Source: Istiophorus platypterus (Eukaryota; Chordata; Actinopteri; Istiophoriformes; Istiophoridae). Taken from it: a DNA stretch of 64,000 bases. The stretch's first letter is position 1. The number at the start of each line of letters is the position of its first letter. The position numbers and the translations under genes are program-made. Shown here piece by piece: positions 46,731-57,800 of the stretch. The notes beneath the pieces were generated by a model. The model worked only from the letters and a program-made list of their open reading frames with translations, did not search any database and was not told the DNA's origin. The stretch covers positions 1,286,609 to 1,350,608 of the forward strand of contig CM029119.1 in NCBI GenBank assembly GCA_016859345.1, written 5' to 3'.

Positions 46731-49717
46731 GATCTAAGGCTCAGCGCAAAGCTCTGTGGTGTTCTTGCATCTAGGATTACTCACATGTACACACTATACA
46801 ACTGATTTGTACAACACAGGCCTGATGTTTTTATTAAAGGAAGGCTTAAGATGCATTTTCACTGCACACTGCACCAATTTACAAACGAAAGAATTGATAT
46901 TACTACACATTTTAATGTAATCATGGAAAATTATGTGATTTAAACCAAACAGTATTTAAACCTTCACATAATACAGAATATAATGATGGTCATATTAAAA
47001 TGATATCATTATTGTGAGAAGAGAATAACTCTTCAAATAAATATGACACCACAAGAACATAATTTCTTAAGACAATTCAATGATTCATTAATCTTGATAT
47101 TTTTCAGTTTCAATAATTTGAAATATAAGGAAGTAGTGGTAAAAGCATACATTAAATAAGAACATGTGGATTGCTTCTAACTCCTTCTATTGCAGTTTAG
47201 CTGAAAGTAAATTTACTCTCAGATTGTTAAAATCACAAAATGGTTCCCAAAAAGAGGCCCCTGCAAATATCTTTTTAACACATTAATCGTATACTCATTA
47301 GGAGTACTCCAGTGATTTAGAATTGCACTTCAATTAAAAAGGGACTCACAAGAGTCTTAGTAAAACAGAAAGGACATATACAGACTTTTTTTTATAATTC
47401 ATAGTCTCCAAGGATGAGACCTAAGATTCTCTCTCAACTTTTTGCCAAAGCTCTGAATTGATGTGTAAAAGTGGTGGATTGTCCCTTTAGCATGTGAAAC
47501 ATTTTATATCTTGCTTCAATGATTAACTCTGTTGATATTTACTTTATTTAGATTTACACTCTAAAAATACCAGCAAAGAATGGCCTGAAAGTCGATAAGT
47601 TTCAACTGCACTGCAGTGCAAAGATCCTAAAGATAGTCTTCTGAGTCACTAAGCTAAATCACCCAGTCACTCACAAAACAGTTTCACTATCACAATTCAT
47701 TTTTCATGGTAATGATCATCTTACAACACATGTCAATGTGTAATACATGAAATATACAGCAAGCCTGTCATATGATACATTAAAATTACTGAGGAGGAAA
47801 CTATATATAGGGCAAAACCTTTTTTCAAATAGAATAAATCACTGTATTGATTCATTGCATTATGAGGTGCTCTCAGGTTCAACAATATTTGCAGACAACT
47901 CAAATTAAACAATGTGCAAAACAATTCAGTTCTAGTCTTTTACACATACATGTTCAATCATGCAAAAGTCTTCAATAAAAGCCCTAGTCTGGTTTAAGGA
48001 TTTGCTGTAGTATTTTAGACCTCTAGCACGGTTTTGGTTATCTGGTCCACATACACAAAGATGCACATGCACATGCACGCAAATACAGAGCCCTAAGTAC
48101 TGTTTCACACCACTGATCAAAAGGGGGTGGTCATATGAAACGAAATGTCCCTGCAAGAAGACGACTGCAAACTGGTAAACGTGGATTAAAACAATGCAGG
48201 ATTTAAAATACCTTAAAAATGGACTTTGAAAATGTTTTATGAGGAAGGAAATACACTCCAGGATATAATTAATGCATTTTGTTGAGTAACACTGCATGAA
48301 ATAGTAACTTCTGTTTACAAGAAAACCGCACAGGGCCCCTTTAAAGGCTGAACTGGCAAAAAGCACAAAAGGGTTTAAAGTGTCTGCAGTGAAGAAAGGA
48401 AAGACTTCTGCTCCAGAGAAGCTCTGATCCCCTGAAGTGGTGGAATGTCAAGAAAAGTCATGAAAATGGCAGATAACCTTACAAAACAGCAGGAAACAAA
48501 AAAATCTCATTACCCATATTTTCATTTTTAAAATAGCAATTATTGATAACTATTAGTTTTTAAGAACAAAAGACAATATGATATTCTTATTTATTATGTT
48601 TTCTTTACCTGCTTATTTTGTTAAAAGTAGAAGTGATTTTGTTTCAAACTTTATACTACTATTTTCCTAAATTTATATTTAACAATACTTACCCAATGAT
48701 ATTTTACTGATGTTCTTTTAATTGAATTCTATTGTAGTATTGAATACTCAATATTACTAACATTCTAAATCTGAACAAGTTTAGTCAGCAGACACCCTGT
48801 CTAAAAAAAAAAACAAAAAAACAAAAAAAAAAACATTCATATACTACTAAATATTTTTGCCAAATACTGTGAAAAGATTACTGATTGTGACTATCAAGCA
48901 GCAGAGAGCCTCTGTCTGAAATGATTTATATGCATTTTTCACTGAAATGTGAAATAGCTCAGTTAAAAGTAGGATTGTCCTGATGTCCATGTTTTACTGA
49001 TCCTGATCCTTTAATAATAAGTGTATGCAGATTCATAGTCTGGTCTGGTAATATACTTTTATGTTTGTTATATTCTCCTAATACAGCTTCGCAATGTTAA
49101 ATTAGTGCATTTTTCCAGTTTGTGAGTTGCTATGCTTTTTGGTTTACAGTGTCCCATGTGAGGATAGGTATTAGCTTTTCCAAACACTTTTATGGAAAGA
49201 TGGAGGTTCTAGTTAATGACCAAAATGGAAAAAATACATACTTTCTCATGTTTCAACTTACTCTAGACTTTTTAGTATAAAAACATGACCACCTGCTTTC
49301 CCCAACCTTAAACTAAGTGCTGTGTGTTGCCTACACATAACTATAGAAACTATAATCATGCTATCTTGGCTACAAGCAGATATTGTAAGAAAAACAAATA
49401 TGTTGTTGCTTGTTGTGGAGATTTTTAAGATGTGTTCAGTATGAAGATTTTACAACTCATTAGAAACTATTCATTAAGTTGATCTAAAAATAATTTGTCC
49501 AGCGAATATTATGTTTCCTTCAAAACATATTTGCAAAAAATTTAAATTGTCAGAGGATACCTAACACCTTTGAACCTTCTTTTGTGTTTCTTTCTGGATC
49601 ACATAATTGAAAATTACATAATAATACATGTGAACATTTCCGTCCATTTTTAAATAATTAGCAATGCTTATGATCAATCATACCATTTCAATTTTTTAGT
49701 CAAAGCCCAGTGTGGCT
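46731..49717. other. intergenic downstream of nhlrc3
   Basis: No gene recognised. An A-rich run with CAAAAAAA units lies at 48800-48835. It probably contains the nhlrc3 3' UTR near 49.5-49.7 kb. No polyadenylation signal was singled out. Confidence 0.45.
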
Positions 49718-50311
49718 CTACAGGAAATTCCCACTCAGACTGAAGGGGGTGAATTTCTGAGCCTGCTGTGCTCCAATCTCAGCCACATACAGAGCCCCAG
49801 TCTTTAGATCCAGATCTACCAGGTGGGGCTTCACTTCATCAGCCAGCTGGATCATGCTGACCACTCTGCATTGGCCAATTAAACCTACTGGTGGTGCATC
49901 ATCCAGCAGTGAAATTTGATTGGTGGTGTTGAGCAACAACACAACAAAGTGTCTCTTGTCGTCGTCAGTGACGGGGAGATCAAAGGTCCATCCCCGCCCA
50001 GCCCCCCCCCCCAGTCCCCCCCAGTCCCCAGTGTAAAGTTAAACCTTGTGTCCTCCTGTCAGCCACCCACACCACCCACACCTTGTCCACACCCACACTG
50101 TGGGGGGACTGGGATGTAGAACTGAGCAAGGCCTTGTCCTTTCTCTCCATGCATCCATAACACCTCTTGCTCTTTAGACAGTTTGATGAGGCGGTTGTTC
50201 ATTCCACCATCACCATCCCACCATTCCCATTGAGCTGATTCCCTTCCTGAGGGTGGGCAGATCATGGTCAGCCTGCTCAAGTTCAGAGCCTGCCCCTTCT
50301 CTGCCTGCAAC
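49718..50311 (-). pseudogene. nhlrc3: nhlrc3 terminal coding block, frames scrambled
   Basis: The acceptor GGCAG lies just 5' of 50311 on the minus strand, and the stop is TAG at 49718-49720. The total of 594 bases (198 codons) is close to the human C-terminal length as I recall it. The spliced-in frame starts VAGREGAG and hits a stop. A second frame gives KGQALN and then DGDGGMNNRLIKLSKEQEVL, WMHGEKGQGLAQFYIP. A third gives HSVGVDKVWVVWVADR. The first frame then resumes with RHFVVLLLNTTNQISLLDDA and runs to the stop. Three shifts in the same direction cancel out. Between them, about 49985-50100 is a low-complexity C/G-rich stretch with long C runs. Homology in all three frames marks this as true nhlrc3 sequence with indels, through gene decay or misassembly. 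Confidence 0.8.
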
Positions 50312-53300
50312 CTGCCTTACCACAACAAAAAAAAAAAACAAAAAAAAAAACAGACTGCTTTTTTTCTAATTTTTTTTTTCTAATACTTACAGTAATAGAT
50401 ACAGTACATAAGTTTTTGTTTTTTTCACTTTTTTTTTTTTTCACTGCACACCACCAGAATGGATTTGAAAGAAGATGAGAAGGAGAGAAGAGAGAGAAGT
50501 GTAGACTTTAACTTTCATTTATTTCAATTTATTTCAAATATATTATATTTTTATTTTTATTCCTCATTAGTCATTTTAAGCAGCTCAGAAAAAAACCATA
50601 AAAATAATTTTAATATATTTATATTTATATTTTAATGAAATTCCTTTGCAGTAAGTGACTGACTGAAGTCTGGAACCCATGGGCATCACTTAATGCTGAG
50701 TTGCCTCCATTGAAATGCTTTGCCAGGCCTTTACTACCTTCAGATGCTGCTTGTTTGTGGGTCTTTCTGCCCTCAGTTTGGTCTTCAGTAAGTGAAAAGC
50801 ATGCTCAGTTGGGTTTAGGTGAGGTGACTGGCCTTTAAGAATATTCAATTTCTTTGCCATGCGACACTCTTGTGTTGCTTTCACTGAATGTTCTGGGTCA
50901 TTATCCATCTGTACTGTGAAGCTCTGTCCTGTCAGTTTTACGGCATTTGGCTGAATCTGAGCAGATATTAGAGCCCTGTTCACTTCAAAATTCATCCTGC
51001 TGCTTCTATCAGCAGTCACATCATCAATAATCACCAGTGACCCAGCTCCACTGGCAGCCATACATGCCCATGTCATAACACTGTCTCCACCATGTCTGAC
51101 AGATGATGTGGTGGCTTTGGATCATGAGCTGTTCCTTTCCTTCTCCATTCTCTTCTTTCTCCATCATTATGGTAAGAGTTAATCTGGGTTTCATCAGTCC
51201 AAAGATTTTTTTTCCTGAACTCGGCAAGTTTTTTTAGATGTTTTTGGGAAAAATTCTGTTTTTCAATGTTACCAGTGGTTTGCAGCTCAAGGATAGATGG
51301 TATACACCTATCTCTTAGAGTGTGTTCTTAACCTGGGTAGATGTTTGGAGGGGTTCTTTTTCAACAATTAAACATTTCTGTAATCTTGTACTTTAGATGA
51401 CTTCCGTGATCAGGCCTTTTGCTGTTCCTCAGGGCACCATTTTATTCCTTCTTTTTAAGATTGTACAAAGTTCTTGATTTGGCCACCCATGGCAAATTTG
51501 AAATTCTAACTAGCAAAGTGTATATGTAAACCAAGCTGATGGAACCTGAACTAAAAATTCCTAGCAAAAAATGAAATCCTAGTATAGATAAAGCTGTTAC
51601 CTGAAGGAGCTTCCCAGATAGTGAGTACTGTTTGATGCAGTGGCCGTATGGGCCATTCCCTACGTCTGTGATCCACACAGTAGGGTTTGATGAGGCTGCG
51701 TCAGCTAAAAATATCCCATGAGGCATCTCCAAGGTGGTTGTGTTCCAGGACATGAGGAAATCTCCATCTGTGGTGAACACCAGCACCTTGGGCACATTCT
51801 CACCTGGGTGAAAAGCAAAGGCAAACACTCAGTGAAGAATAAGGCAAACATCATGCTGCACATTTGATTTTCACTTGCTCAAAGTCAAGTATCCTGACAC
51901 TTTCTATATCCCTTAGGTTTTTCCCAAAAGGAATAAGAGAACATCAGAAGAAAATGACATTAATAAATAACGCTATTCTACAAATTGTGGTTTGTCAACA
52001 TGCCAAGGGTTGGTGGTTTGACAACTATTGGTTTATAGTGAACACATATCTGCTTCAAATCAAGGGGAATTTTATTTCAGTCAGCTTTAGAGCTGGAACA
52101 AACCACATATATTCCAAAGCAATTAGAACTCTCAATTAAGGTTTTATCAAGTGTTTCCTCTATATGTATTCAGCATGTCTCCTGCTGACATTTCACATGG
52201 TTCATTAATATTCATGATGATATGTAGCCACTGCAACTTGTGCTTTCTACACTGCACGCAGCTGACTGGGGCTAGTATGAAATGAAGAAGACGCTGCCAT
52301 ACCCAAACACAAAAACATGCGCATACAGTAAGGTCAGCGTTTAGCAGTCAAACACACTGTAGGCTCAGGAGTAGGGGGGAAGCAGCTGGTCAATTTAATC
52401 AAGAAAAGCTGCATATGGCATCAAGGTAGACCTCCCTACAGTACCTCTCCTAAACAAAAGTCTTGTACTTAGGTAACTTCTTTGGCAAAGGCAAAAATAT
52501 AACGTAAGTACAAGAACTGAGTTAAAAAAAAAAAAAAAGTAGACCTCTCCGAATGTCCATGTTGAAGGGATTTTCACAAGCCAAGCTCATTGGCTAAAAA
52601 GAGTACCTGCTGATTTCTAATGAATTACTCAGGTTTGGCTTCTAATTAAACAGACAGCTTGACAGTATACTGAATTACTTTTTTCTGCTGGAAATATTAA
52701 TGAACCTTGTGCAAACAACACATCTCCTTGCAGAGGCATTTCCAAAGAACTTTGGGCCTCATGAAAAAATACAAAGTTGGGCCCAACCACCACAGTCCAC
52801 ATCAATCAAGAAAATAAAACACTGTGCAGACATGCACGAAACATTCTGTGTACATTGGAATTGACAATTCGATGCAAGACTGATCTATACCTCTATAAGA
52901 AATGTGCTAAGGGTGATCTTTTTAAAAAAAATAAATTAAAAAATCGTGTAGGAAAATTACAGTGTTTGAGTTCTTAGCACTGCAATCCTACCAACTGACA
53001 TGTCGTTCAAAACAATATAACATACTACCGAGGCTATCTGGATGTTTACTTTTTGCAAAAAAGAAGAAAAGAGAGATAAACCATTATTAGTACATTTAAA
53101 TAAGATATTATATAAATGAAAGGTTAACAATTTAATATGGAAAAAAAATTGGCTAAGGTTCTAATATTTTTGAGGGCCCCTGTTAGTCACAGATCCTTAG
53201 AATCATCCTAAGCATTGGTCTACTGTGCCCAAGTTATCGGCATTACTTGTCAGATAAATAAAAGGTGATAAGCTGAGAAATAATGAAGCAGAGCTGTGTT

Positions 53301-54088
53301 TGACACAAATGTACACAAAAAATGTACAGATGGATGAGCATCTTTTAAGCATCTCCATCTCCACACAGGATCCCCAAACACTCAGTCATATTGATCATTA
53401 GGTTCTCTGTTTGTTCAGATAGGCTGGACAGTCGACTCTAGGAAGAGTCCTGGTTGTTCCAATCTAATTCCATTGAAAAATTATGGAGGTCACTGTTCTC
53501 TGGAGGACTTTCAATCCAGCAGAAGTTTTTTTGTAGCCATCCCAAGATCTGTGCCACGGCACAATCTTTTCTCTGAGCTCTAGACTTAACCTTCGACCTC
53601 ATGGCTTGGTTTTTGCTCCGATACGCATTGTTCAACTCTGAGACCTTACATAGACAGGTTTCCAAATCATTTACAGTCAATTGAATTTTATGCAGGTGGA
53701 CTCCAATCGAGGTGTAGAACCAACTTAAAGCTTTATTATTATTATCATTATTATTACTAGGCTGCAGCATAAAAAAAAATGTTTAAAAAGAGAAGGGGTC
53801 CGAATACTTGCTGAATGCACTGTATTTACCTCTCTGTGCCACATACACAACACGAGCATACTGGTCGACAGCCACTCCAAACACCTCCCCGACGAAGAGC
53901 TCTGAGTTCTTGGGCCAGTTCAGGTCCAGTTTGTACAGAGGTCTTCCTAGCAGCTGGTAGTCATGTCTCAGGCTGGAGCCGCCTGGCTGCTGGGTGCCAA
54001 TGGTGCCGTACAGCACCATCATGAGCAAGACTAATGAAACCATACTGGAAGCTATCAAACACGTATTGCCTCTCTTTTTCATCAGCAT
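49718..54088 (-). CDS. nhlrc3: nhlrc3 gene, NHL-repeat-containing protein 3 (frame disrupted at the 3' end)
   Basis: A spliced minus-strand gene in three visible coding blocks (53830-54088, 51601-51803, 49718-50311). Translation matches vertebrate NHLRC3 in order: a hydrophobic N-terminal segment, PLYKLDLNWPKNSELFVGEV, YVAQRGENVPKVLVF, PHGIFLADAASSNPTVWITD, GDGGMNNRLIKLS, and the C-terminal IQLADEVKPHLVDLDLKTGA LYVAEIGAQQ. NHLRC3 is a predicted secretory-pathway NHL beta-propeller whose function is not firmly established. The first two blocks are joined by good GT/AG sites with matching phase. The last block has the expected length but shows frame jumps, so the gene may be a pseudogene here or the assembly may contain errors. 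The gene is head-to-head with nrbf2 and its introns hold Tc1 fragments. Confidence 0.88.
50645..51486 (-). mobile_element. Tc1-like transposase fragment in nhlrc3 intron 2
   Basis: Minus-strand frame 51076 to 50690 reads MTWACMAASGAGSLVIIDDV, QIQPNAVKLTGQSFTVQMDN DPEH (second catalytic Asp block), SPHLNPTEHAFHLLKTKL (third block, with Glu) and KAWQSISMEATQH. It is the same family as the element at 9072-10713. Neither terminal inverted repeat is present, so both ends are truncated. Frames upstream to about 51486 continue the N-terminal part in broken form. Confidence 0.85.
51601..51803 (-). CDS. nhlrc3: nhlrc3 internal exon
   Basis: 203 bases. The acceptor is TTTTCACCCAG before 51803 and the donor is CAG/GTAACA at 51601. 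The exon enters in phase 1, completing Gly with exon 1 (QRG-ENVPK), and leaves in phase 0 after LLQ. The translation ENVPKVLVFTTDGDFLMSWN, then PHGIFLADAASSNPTVWITD and GNGPYGHCIKQYSLSGKLLQ, aligns with NHLRC3 NHL repeats without gaps. No disabling change is present in this exon. Confidence 0.93.
52140..53320. other. nhlrc3 intron 1, left part
   Basis: AT-rich intron sequence. GGGCC-containing phrases at 52752-52790 and 53170-53185 weakly resemble those at 40.5-40.9 kb and may bracket a decayed repeat. No exon was recognised. Confidence 0.4.
53325..53824 (-). mobile_element. Tc1-like fragment with one terminal repeat, next to the nhlrc3 splice donor
   Basis: Reading the minus strand from 53824: TACAGTGCATTCAGCAAGTA TTCGGACCCCTTC is the terminal repeat of a well-known fish and salmonid Tc1 family. 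It is followed by GGAGTCCACCTGCATAAAAT, GATTTGGAAACCTGTCTATG TAAGGTC, an N-terminal transposase start (MRSKVKSRAQRKDCAVAQ), and GGACTCTTCCTAGAG. The match continues to about 53325 (GATCCTGTGTGGAGATGGAG), then stops. It is a one-ended, 3'-truncated copy with an ATT microsatellite at 53738-53757. Its TA end is at intron position +6/+7 of nhlrc3 intron 1. Confidence 0.8.
53830..54088 (-). CDS. nhlrc3: nhlrc3 exon 1 (start codon to first donor)
   Basis: 86 codons plus one base. ATG is at 54088-54086, with a second in-frame Met two residues later (MLMKKRG). Residues about 11-31 (LIASSMVSLVLLMMVLYGTI) form a hydrophobic segment after a basic KKR, so it is a signal anchor or signal peptide. Then come a linker and RPLYKLDLNWPKNSELFVGE VFGVAVDQYARVVYVAQRG, the conserved first NHL-like strand set. 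The donor is AGAG/GTAAATA at 53830/53829, with Tc1 sequence starting a few bases into the intron. The reading frame is intact. The upper start is chosen as the first Met of the open frame; the second is equally plausible. Confidence 0.9.
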
Positions 54089-54593
54089 CCGTGCTGGCCC
54101 ACGACACGTTTAGTATCCTGGTTCAATGACGTTAGCGAAATCTGTTTAAGTGTGTGTAGCACTGCTGGAGAGGACACCGACTCAAGTCATCTAACGTTAG
54201 CTACACAGCCTGCTCTGGAACAAGCAACCCATTAATGTCACTTGTTAAAATGCTATTAAGTTAAAATCCGGTGATTTGTATATGATTTGAAACCCACTGA
54301 CCACATGAAACGTGAGCTCTCTTCCTCTTGGGCCCTAAACGAAAACAAAACGTTGTGGAAAGTCAGACAAAAAAAACACACAGCTTTTCCGCTCATAATA
54401 CCGCAATAAAGAAAATCTTGGTAATGCTCGACTTCTCAGTTTACAGGACAGACAAGAGGTCAGACTCACGTGAATAAATCTGTATTGTGTTAAGAAAATA
54501 GATGTGTTTGGATGCGCGTTTGTTAGTAGACTGTTGCGAAAATTTGGACGCTATTATTTTTTAAGGCTTTTGATTTTTGAACAACCCTTTTCT

Positions 54594-54601
54594 ACTTCCG
54601 G
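54594..54601 (-). promoter_or_regulatory. ETS/GABP-type motif
   Basis: ACTTCCGG on plus, CCGGAAGT on minus: a perfect consensus for GABPA/ETS factors, which are enriched in bidirectional promoters. Confidence 0.65.
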
Positions 54602-54626
54602 TAGCTTGACGCAGCAAAACATCTGA

Positions 54627-54646
54627 CGGAAGGGGCTGTAACGTCA
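54627..54646 (+). promoter_or_regulatory. second ETS core and CRE half-site
   Basis: CGGAAG at 54627-54632 is an ETS core. ACGTCA at 54641-54646 (TGACGT on the other strand) is a CRE half-site for CREB/ATF factors. Confidence 0.45.
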
Positions 54647-54803
54647 CGACGTCTCGACGCAGCTTTAGCCGTGGAGGCGACTTTGCTTCCCTCACAGTAG
54701 TTTTTGTCACTTTTTTTCAAGATTTTTACTCGCAGTGCGAATGACAGTCCGTGTAGGACAGAGACACCTTTCATGTAGTTCAAATTTTCGAAGAACTGAG
54801 TCC

Positions 54804-54833
54804 ATGGAGGTCGTAGACAGTCCGCTTAACCTC
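54804..54833 (+). CDS. nrbf2: nrbf2 exon 1 coding part
   Basis: Ten codons, MEVVDSPLNL, followed by donor GTAAGT at 54834. Human NRBF2 starts MEVMEGPLNL as I recall, so this ATG is the conserved start. An in-frame ATG lies 63 bases upstream at 54741 with no stop between them. The conserved ATG has G at +4 but T at -3. Confidence 0.92.
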
Positions 54834-57800
54834 GTAAGTTTCGGTCTCGATGTTGCAATAACAGGCTAACGTTTCAGTAGCCAGGGGACTGTATAGATAA
54901 GCTACATTAGCTAGCTCCCATAGTAATTTAGCGGCTTGTTTGCTCGTTCCTGTTGTTGCCTGCTAGCCTGGGCATGCTACACATGGTACGTTTTGTTGAT
55001 CTGTCCTCGCTGGAATGAGAGTAAAGACGTAGGAAGTTAAAGTTAGTACTGTCATTCTTAAGAAAAGAAGGAATTCATACAGCCATACACTGTGAAGAAA
55101 ATACCACTAACAGCGAGTGTCGAATGTGGTTCAAGTTAATTTGTTTGCAAGGCCGTTTGATGAAAACCCTCTTTAAGCGCTTCATGTGAAAATGCCATGC
55201 CTACATTGTTTTCAACCTCTACCACAGAGGATAACAATGAAACAAAATGTCACTTCCAATATTAGCTAAACTATTAGCCATCCCCTGATGACAATGTATT
55301 TGTTCTAAATTTACAGAAATTTTGTCATTGGCATTACAATCAGCATTATAATATTTTACTAGGGACATTTAGAAGTATCAGTAACAACCTATATATAGAG
55401 ATGGGTGACAAATGATAGGAAGAACAAACTCTAAGTGTAGTAGTAAGATGTCTTTTTATGGGCCTCCAGAACTGCTTTAGTGTTCCTTGTCATTCTCCCT
55501 GGAACTCTGTAGGAGGTATGAACACAGTTATTAAAAAAAAGATATTCCCCCATTTGGTGTTTTGATGATAGTGGTGGATAGCCTCATTTTGTGTCTCTCA
55601 TGTATAATGGTAACATCCAAATTACAGAGAAGAGCATCTCTTTTTTTCTGGTAAATTCCTAGCAATCTTTGGCCTTGTTCTTACCTGGCATTCACATGTA
55701 TCTCAAGTGATCCAATCATAAGTGGACTGCTCTAAATACAGGTGTGAATGTACCCAGGACCTCATACTCAATTGATGTCCTCTGTGTAAGCAAATGTTTG
55801 CAGTCATTCACAAACACATACAAGTCATCCAGACTGTGTAAGCTGGTTTTGTCCATGAAGTCCAAAAATCAAAAAGCCCATAGAGATATTACGAGTATAT
55901 CAAACCTCTTGGGCAATTTGGTTTCACTGAAACATGCCAAGGAGAAATTGATTTTCTCAAAAAATCATTTTGATTTTAAGTGTCACAGAAAATGTGATTT
56001 ATCAGCCAAAAGTAAAATCTTGAAAGTTGCTAGATTTATCCAATTCATTCAGTTGTCATTATCATGTATGACAATGAAATGCCTCACATTCTCACATTTG
56101 GGAAGGAGGAACCAGTAAATGCCGGGCTCTACGCATACACCTATTTTTAGGAGCACTAGAGCCCCTAAATTAAAAAAAATTAGGTGCACAGTAAACATTT
56201 AAAATTAAACATAAAATATTCATAAAGCTGAAAAAATGATGTCACCACGGTGCTATGTTGCGTCAAATGATGCATCAAGTGTTGCTCCAAAAATTAGGGA
56301 CTATGTATCAAAATGACTGTAATTCCTAAAAAGTTAATGCGATATTTTTGTTAAAACCCCTTAAATTAAGGATGAAAGTCTGAACTTTAACCAAAAAACT
56401 TTTTTTTTTTCATTTCAAATCCAAAGTTGTGACACTTTCCAAATACTTGGACCTAACTATAGAAATTATACTGACGGCTGTGTTTTTACATGTGCTGTTT
56501 GGCATCAGTGTGTTTTGACCTCAAGGCATAGAGGCAATTTGACTTAACTAGAAGATTACCAAAGAATTTTGAAACCTAAGATGTACTAACAAATGACTGG
56601 GTATTTTTTTTTTTAAACTTCATAAAGGCATCTCTCTTCGAACAGAATAGAATCTAGGGTTTGGCATAGGCAGCCTCCCATTCCATTGTCATCTTCCATA
56701 AATATAATAAATTATTATTTCTACACCAGTGAAAGCATTATCCACTACAGCACAGTCACAATTTAAACTGAATAACATCTCCCTAGATATTATATTTAAA
56801 TTCTAAAATAAATTCTAAATAGAATAAATAAGCCTCCTGACATTAAGCGTTGGGTATTTTAAAAAAGTTTTAAAAGAATGAATACAGAAATCAGTCACTA
56901 TAACTTATTCATCCTCTATCTCTTATTGCAGATCTGGATGCACTACATGGCAGGTACCTTTTGTATAGTAAGGAGGGGATAGTTTGGGAGCGGGGGCCAC
57001 CGTCTCATACAGAGAATTGACGAGAACTTGCTCAGTTTTAAGATATTTGATGAGTTAGGCTAAAGATTAGGCTACCGTCAGCTTTTGTTGTAGCTTGTTC
57101 ATAGAAGTTAGCTCACTATGGTTAACACATAAGCAGTGGTGGATGGGAGATTGTGGGCAAAGCTGAAAATAATGCTTTTCTGTAAGTTTATGCTTGTTTA
57201 ATGGGTTTTTGATAAATTACTTTTACCAGCTTTTTCTCATAAAAAGTTTTAATGCATGTGCAGTAATGAGCATGGTTGCTCTTACCTTGAGTAAGATTTC
57301 ACTTTATCCACCTTGTCCTCTTGGACTCTCTGCCCTGCTGCTCTGTGTAGAGCAGCTGAGCCCTGCCCTAGGTCAAACACGAGCCCTTTTCATAAGGGAT
57401 CCTGCCATATTGCCGCAAAGAAGACCCCTCAACAAGCTGTCTTAGCTTGTTTACACTGAACCAGACAAAGGCAGTATAATGCTGAGCAGGTGTGATTGAC
57501 AGTGTGATTGACGGTAGCATGCTGCCTTTCCGGAATCAATGGCATGACAAGTAATATCACAACAATGGCATCTGTCCCGTCACGCTATCTTTTAAACAAA
57601 CATCGATGCGTCTCTGTACTACCGCCCATTGCCCAAGGCAAAATATTCCCCATTCTGTGTTGGCACCTTTTTATACAACACAGCAAGGTGGAATAATGGC
57701 TCGCGTTCTTGCCCTGAACAGGCTGTATAATGGAGGCTATTGACACCTACCCTTTTAACACCTTAATTAGTGTGGCCAAAAACACTTTTAATAAGGCGAT

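Larger units (their letters stand above)
54089..54803. promoter_or_regulatory. divergent nhlrc3/nrbf2 promoter region
   Basis: 715 bases separate the two start codons and contain both 5' UTRs. The stretch 54590-54690 is CpG-richer than anything nearby (GACGCAG, AACGTCACGACGTCTCGACG) and has no obvious TATA box. A compact divergent arrangement with an ETS motif is the usual form of a bidirectional housekeeping promoter. Transcription start sites cannot be placed from sequence alone. Confidence 0.75.

Noticed and set aside
49916..50119. Plus-strand Pro-rich frame
   Set aside because: Antisense of the nhlrc3 terminal block with its C runs.
53815..54024. Plus-strand 69-codon frame
   Set aside because: Antisense of nhlrc3 exon 1.
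54592..54783. Minus-strand frame in the divergent promoter
   Set aside because: It overlaps the nrbf2 5' UTR and has no homology; CpG-rich sequence has few stops by chance.
55744..56118. 124-codon plus-strand frame in nrbf2 intron 1
   Set aside because: No recognised domain, no matching splice phase with nrbf2 exons, and AT-rich composition like the rest of the intron.
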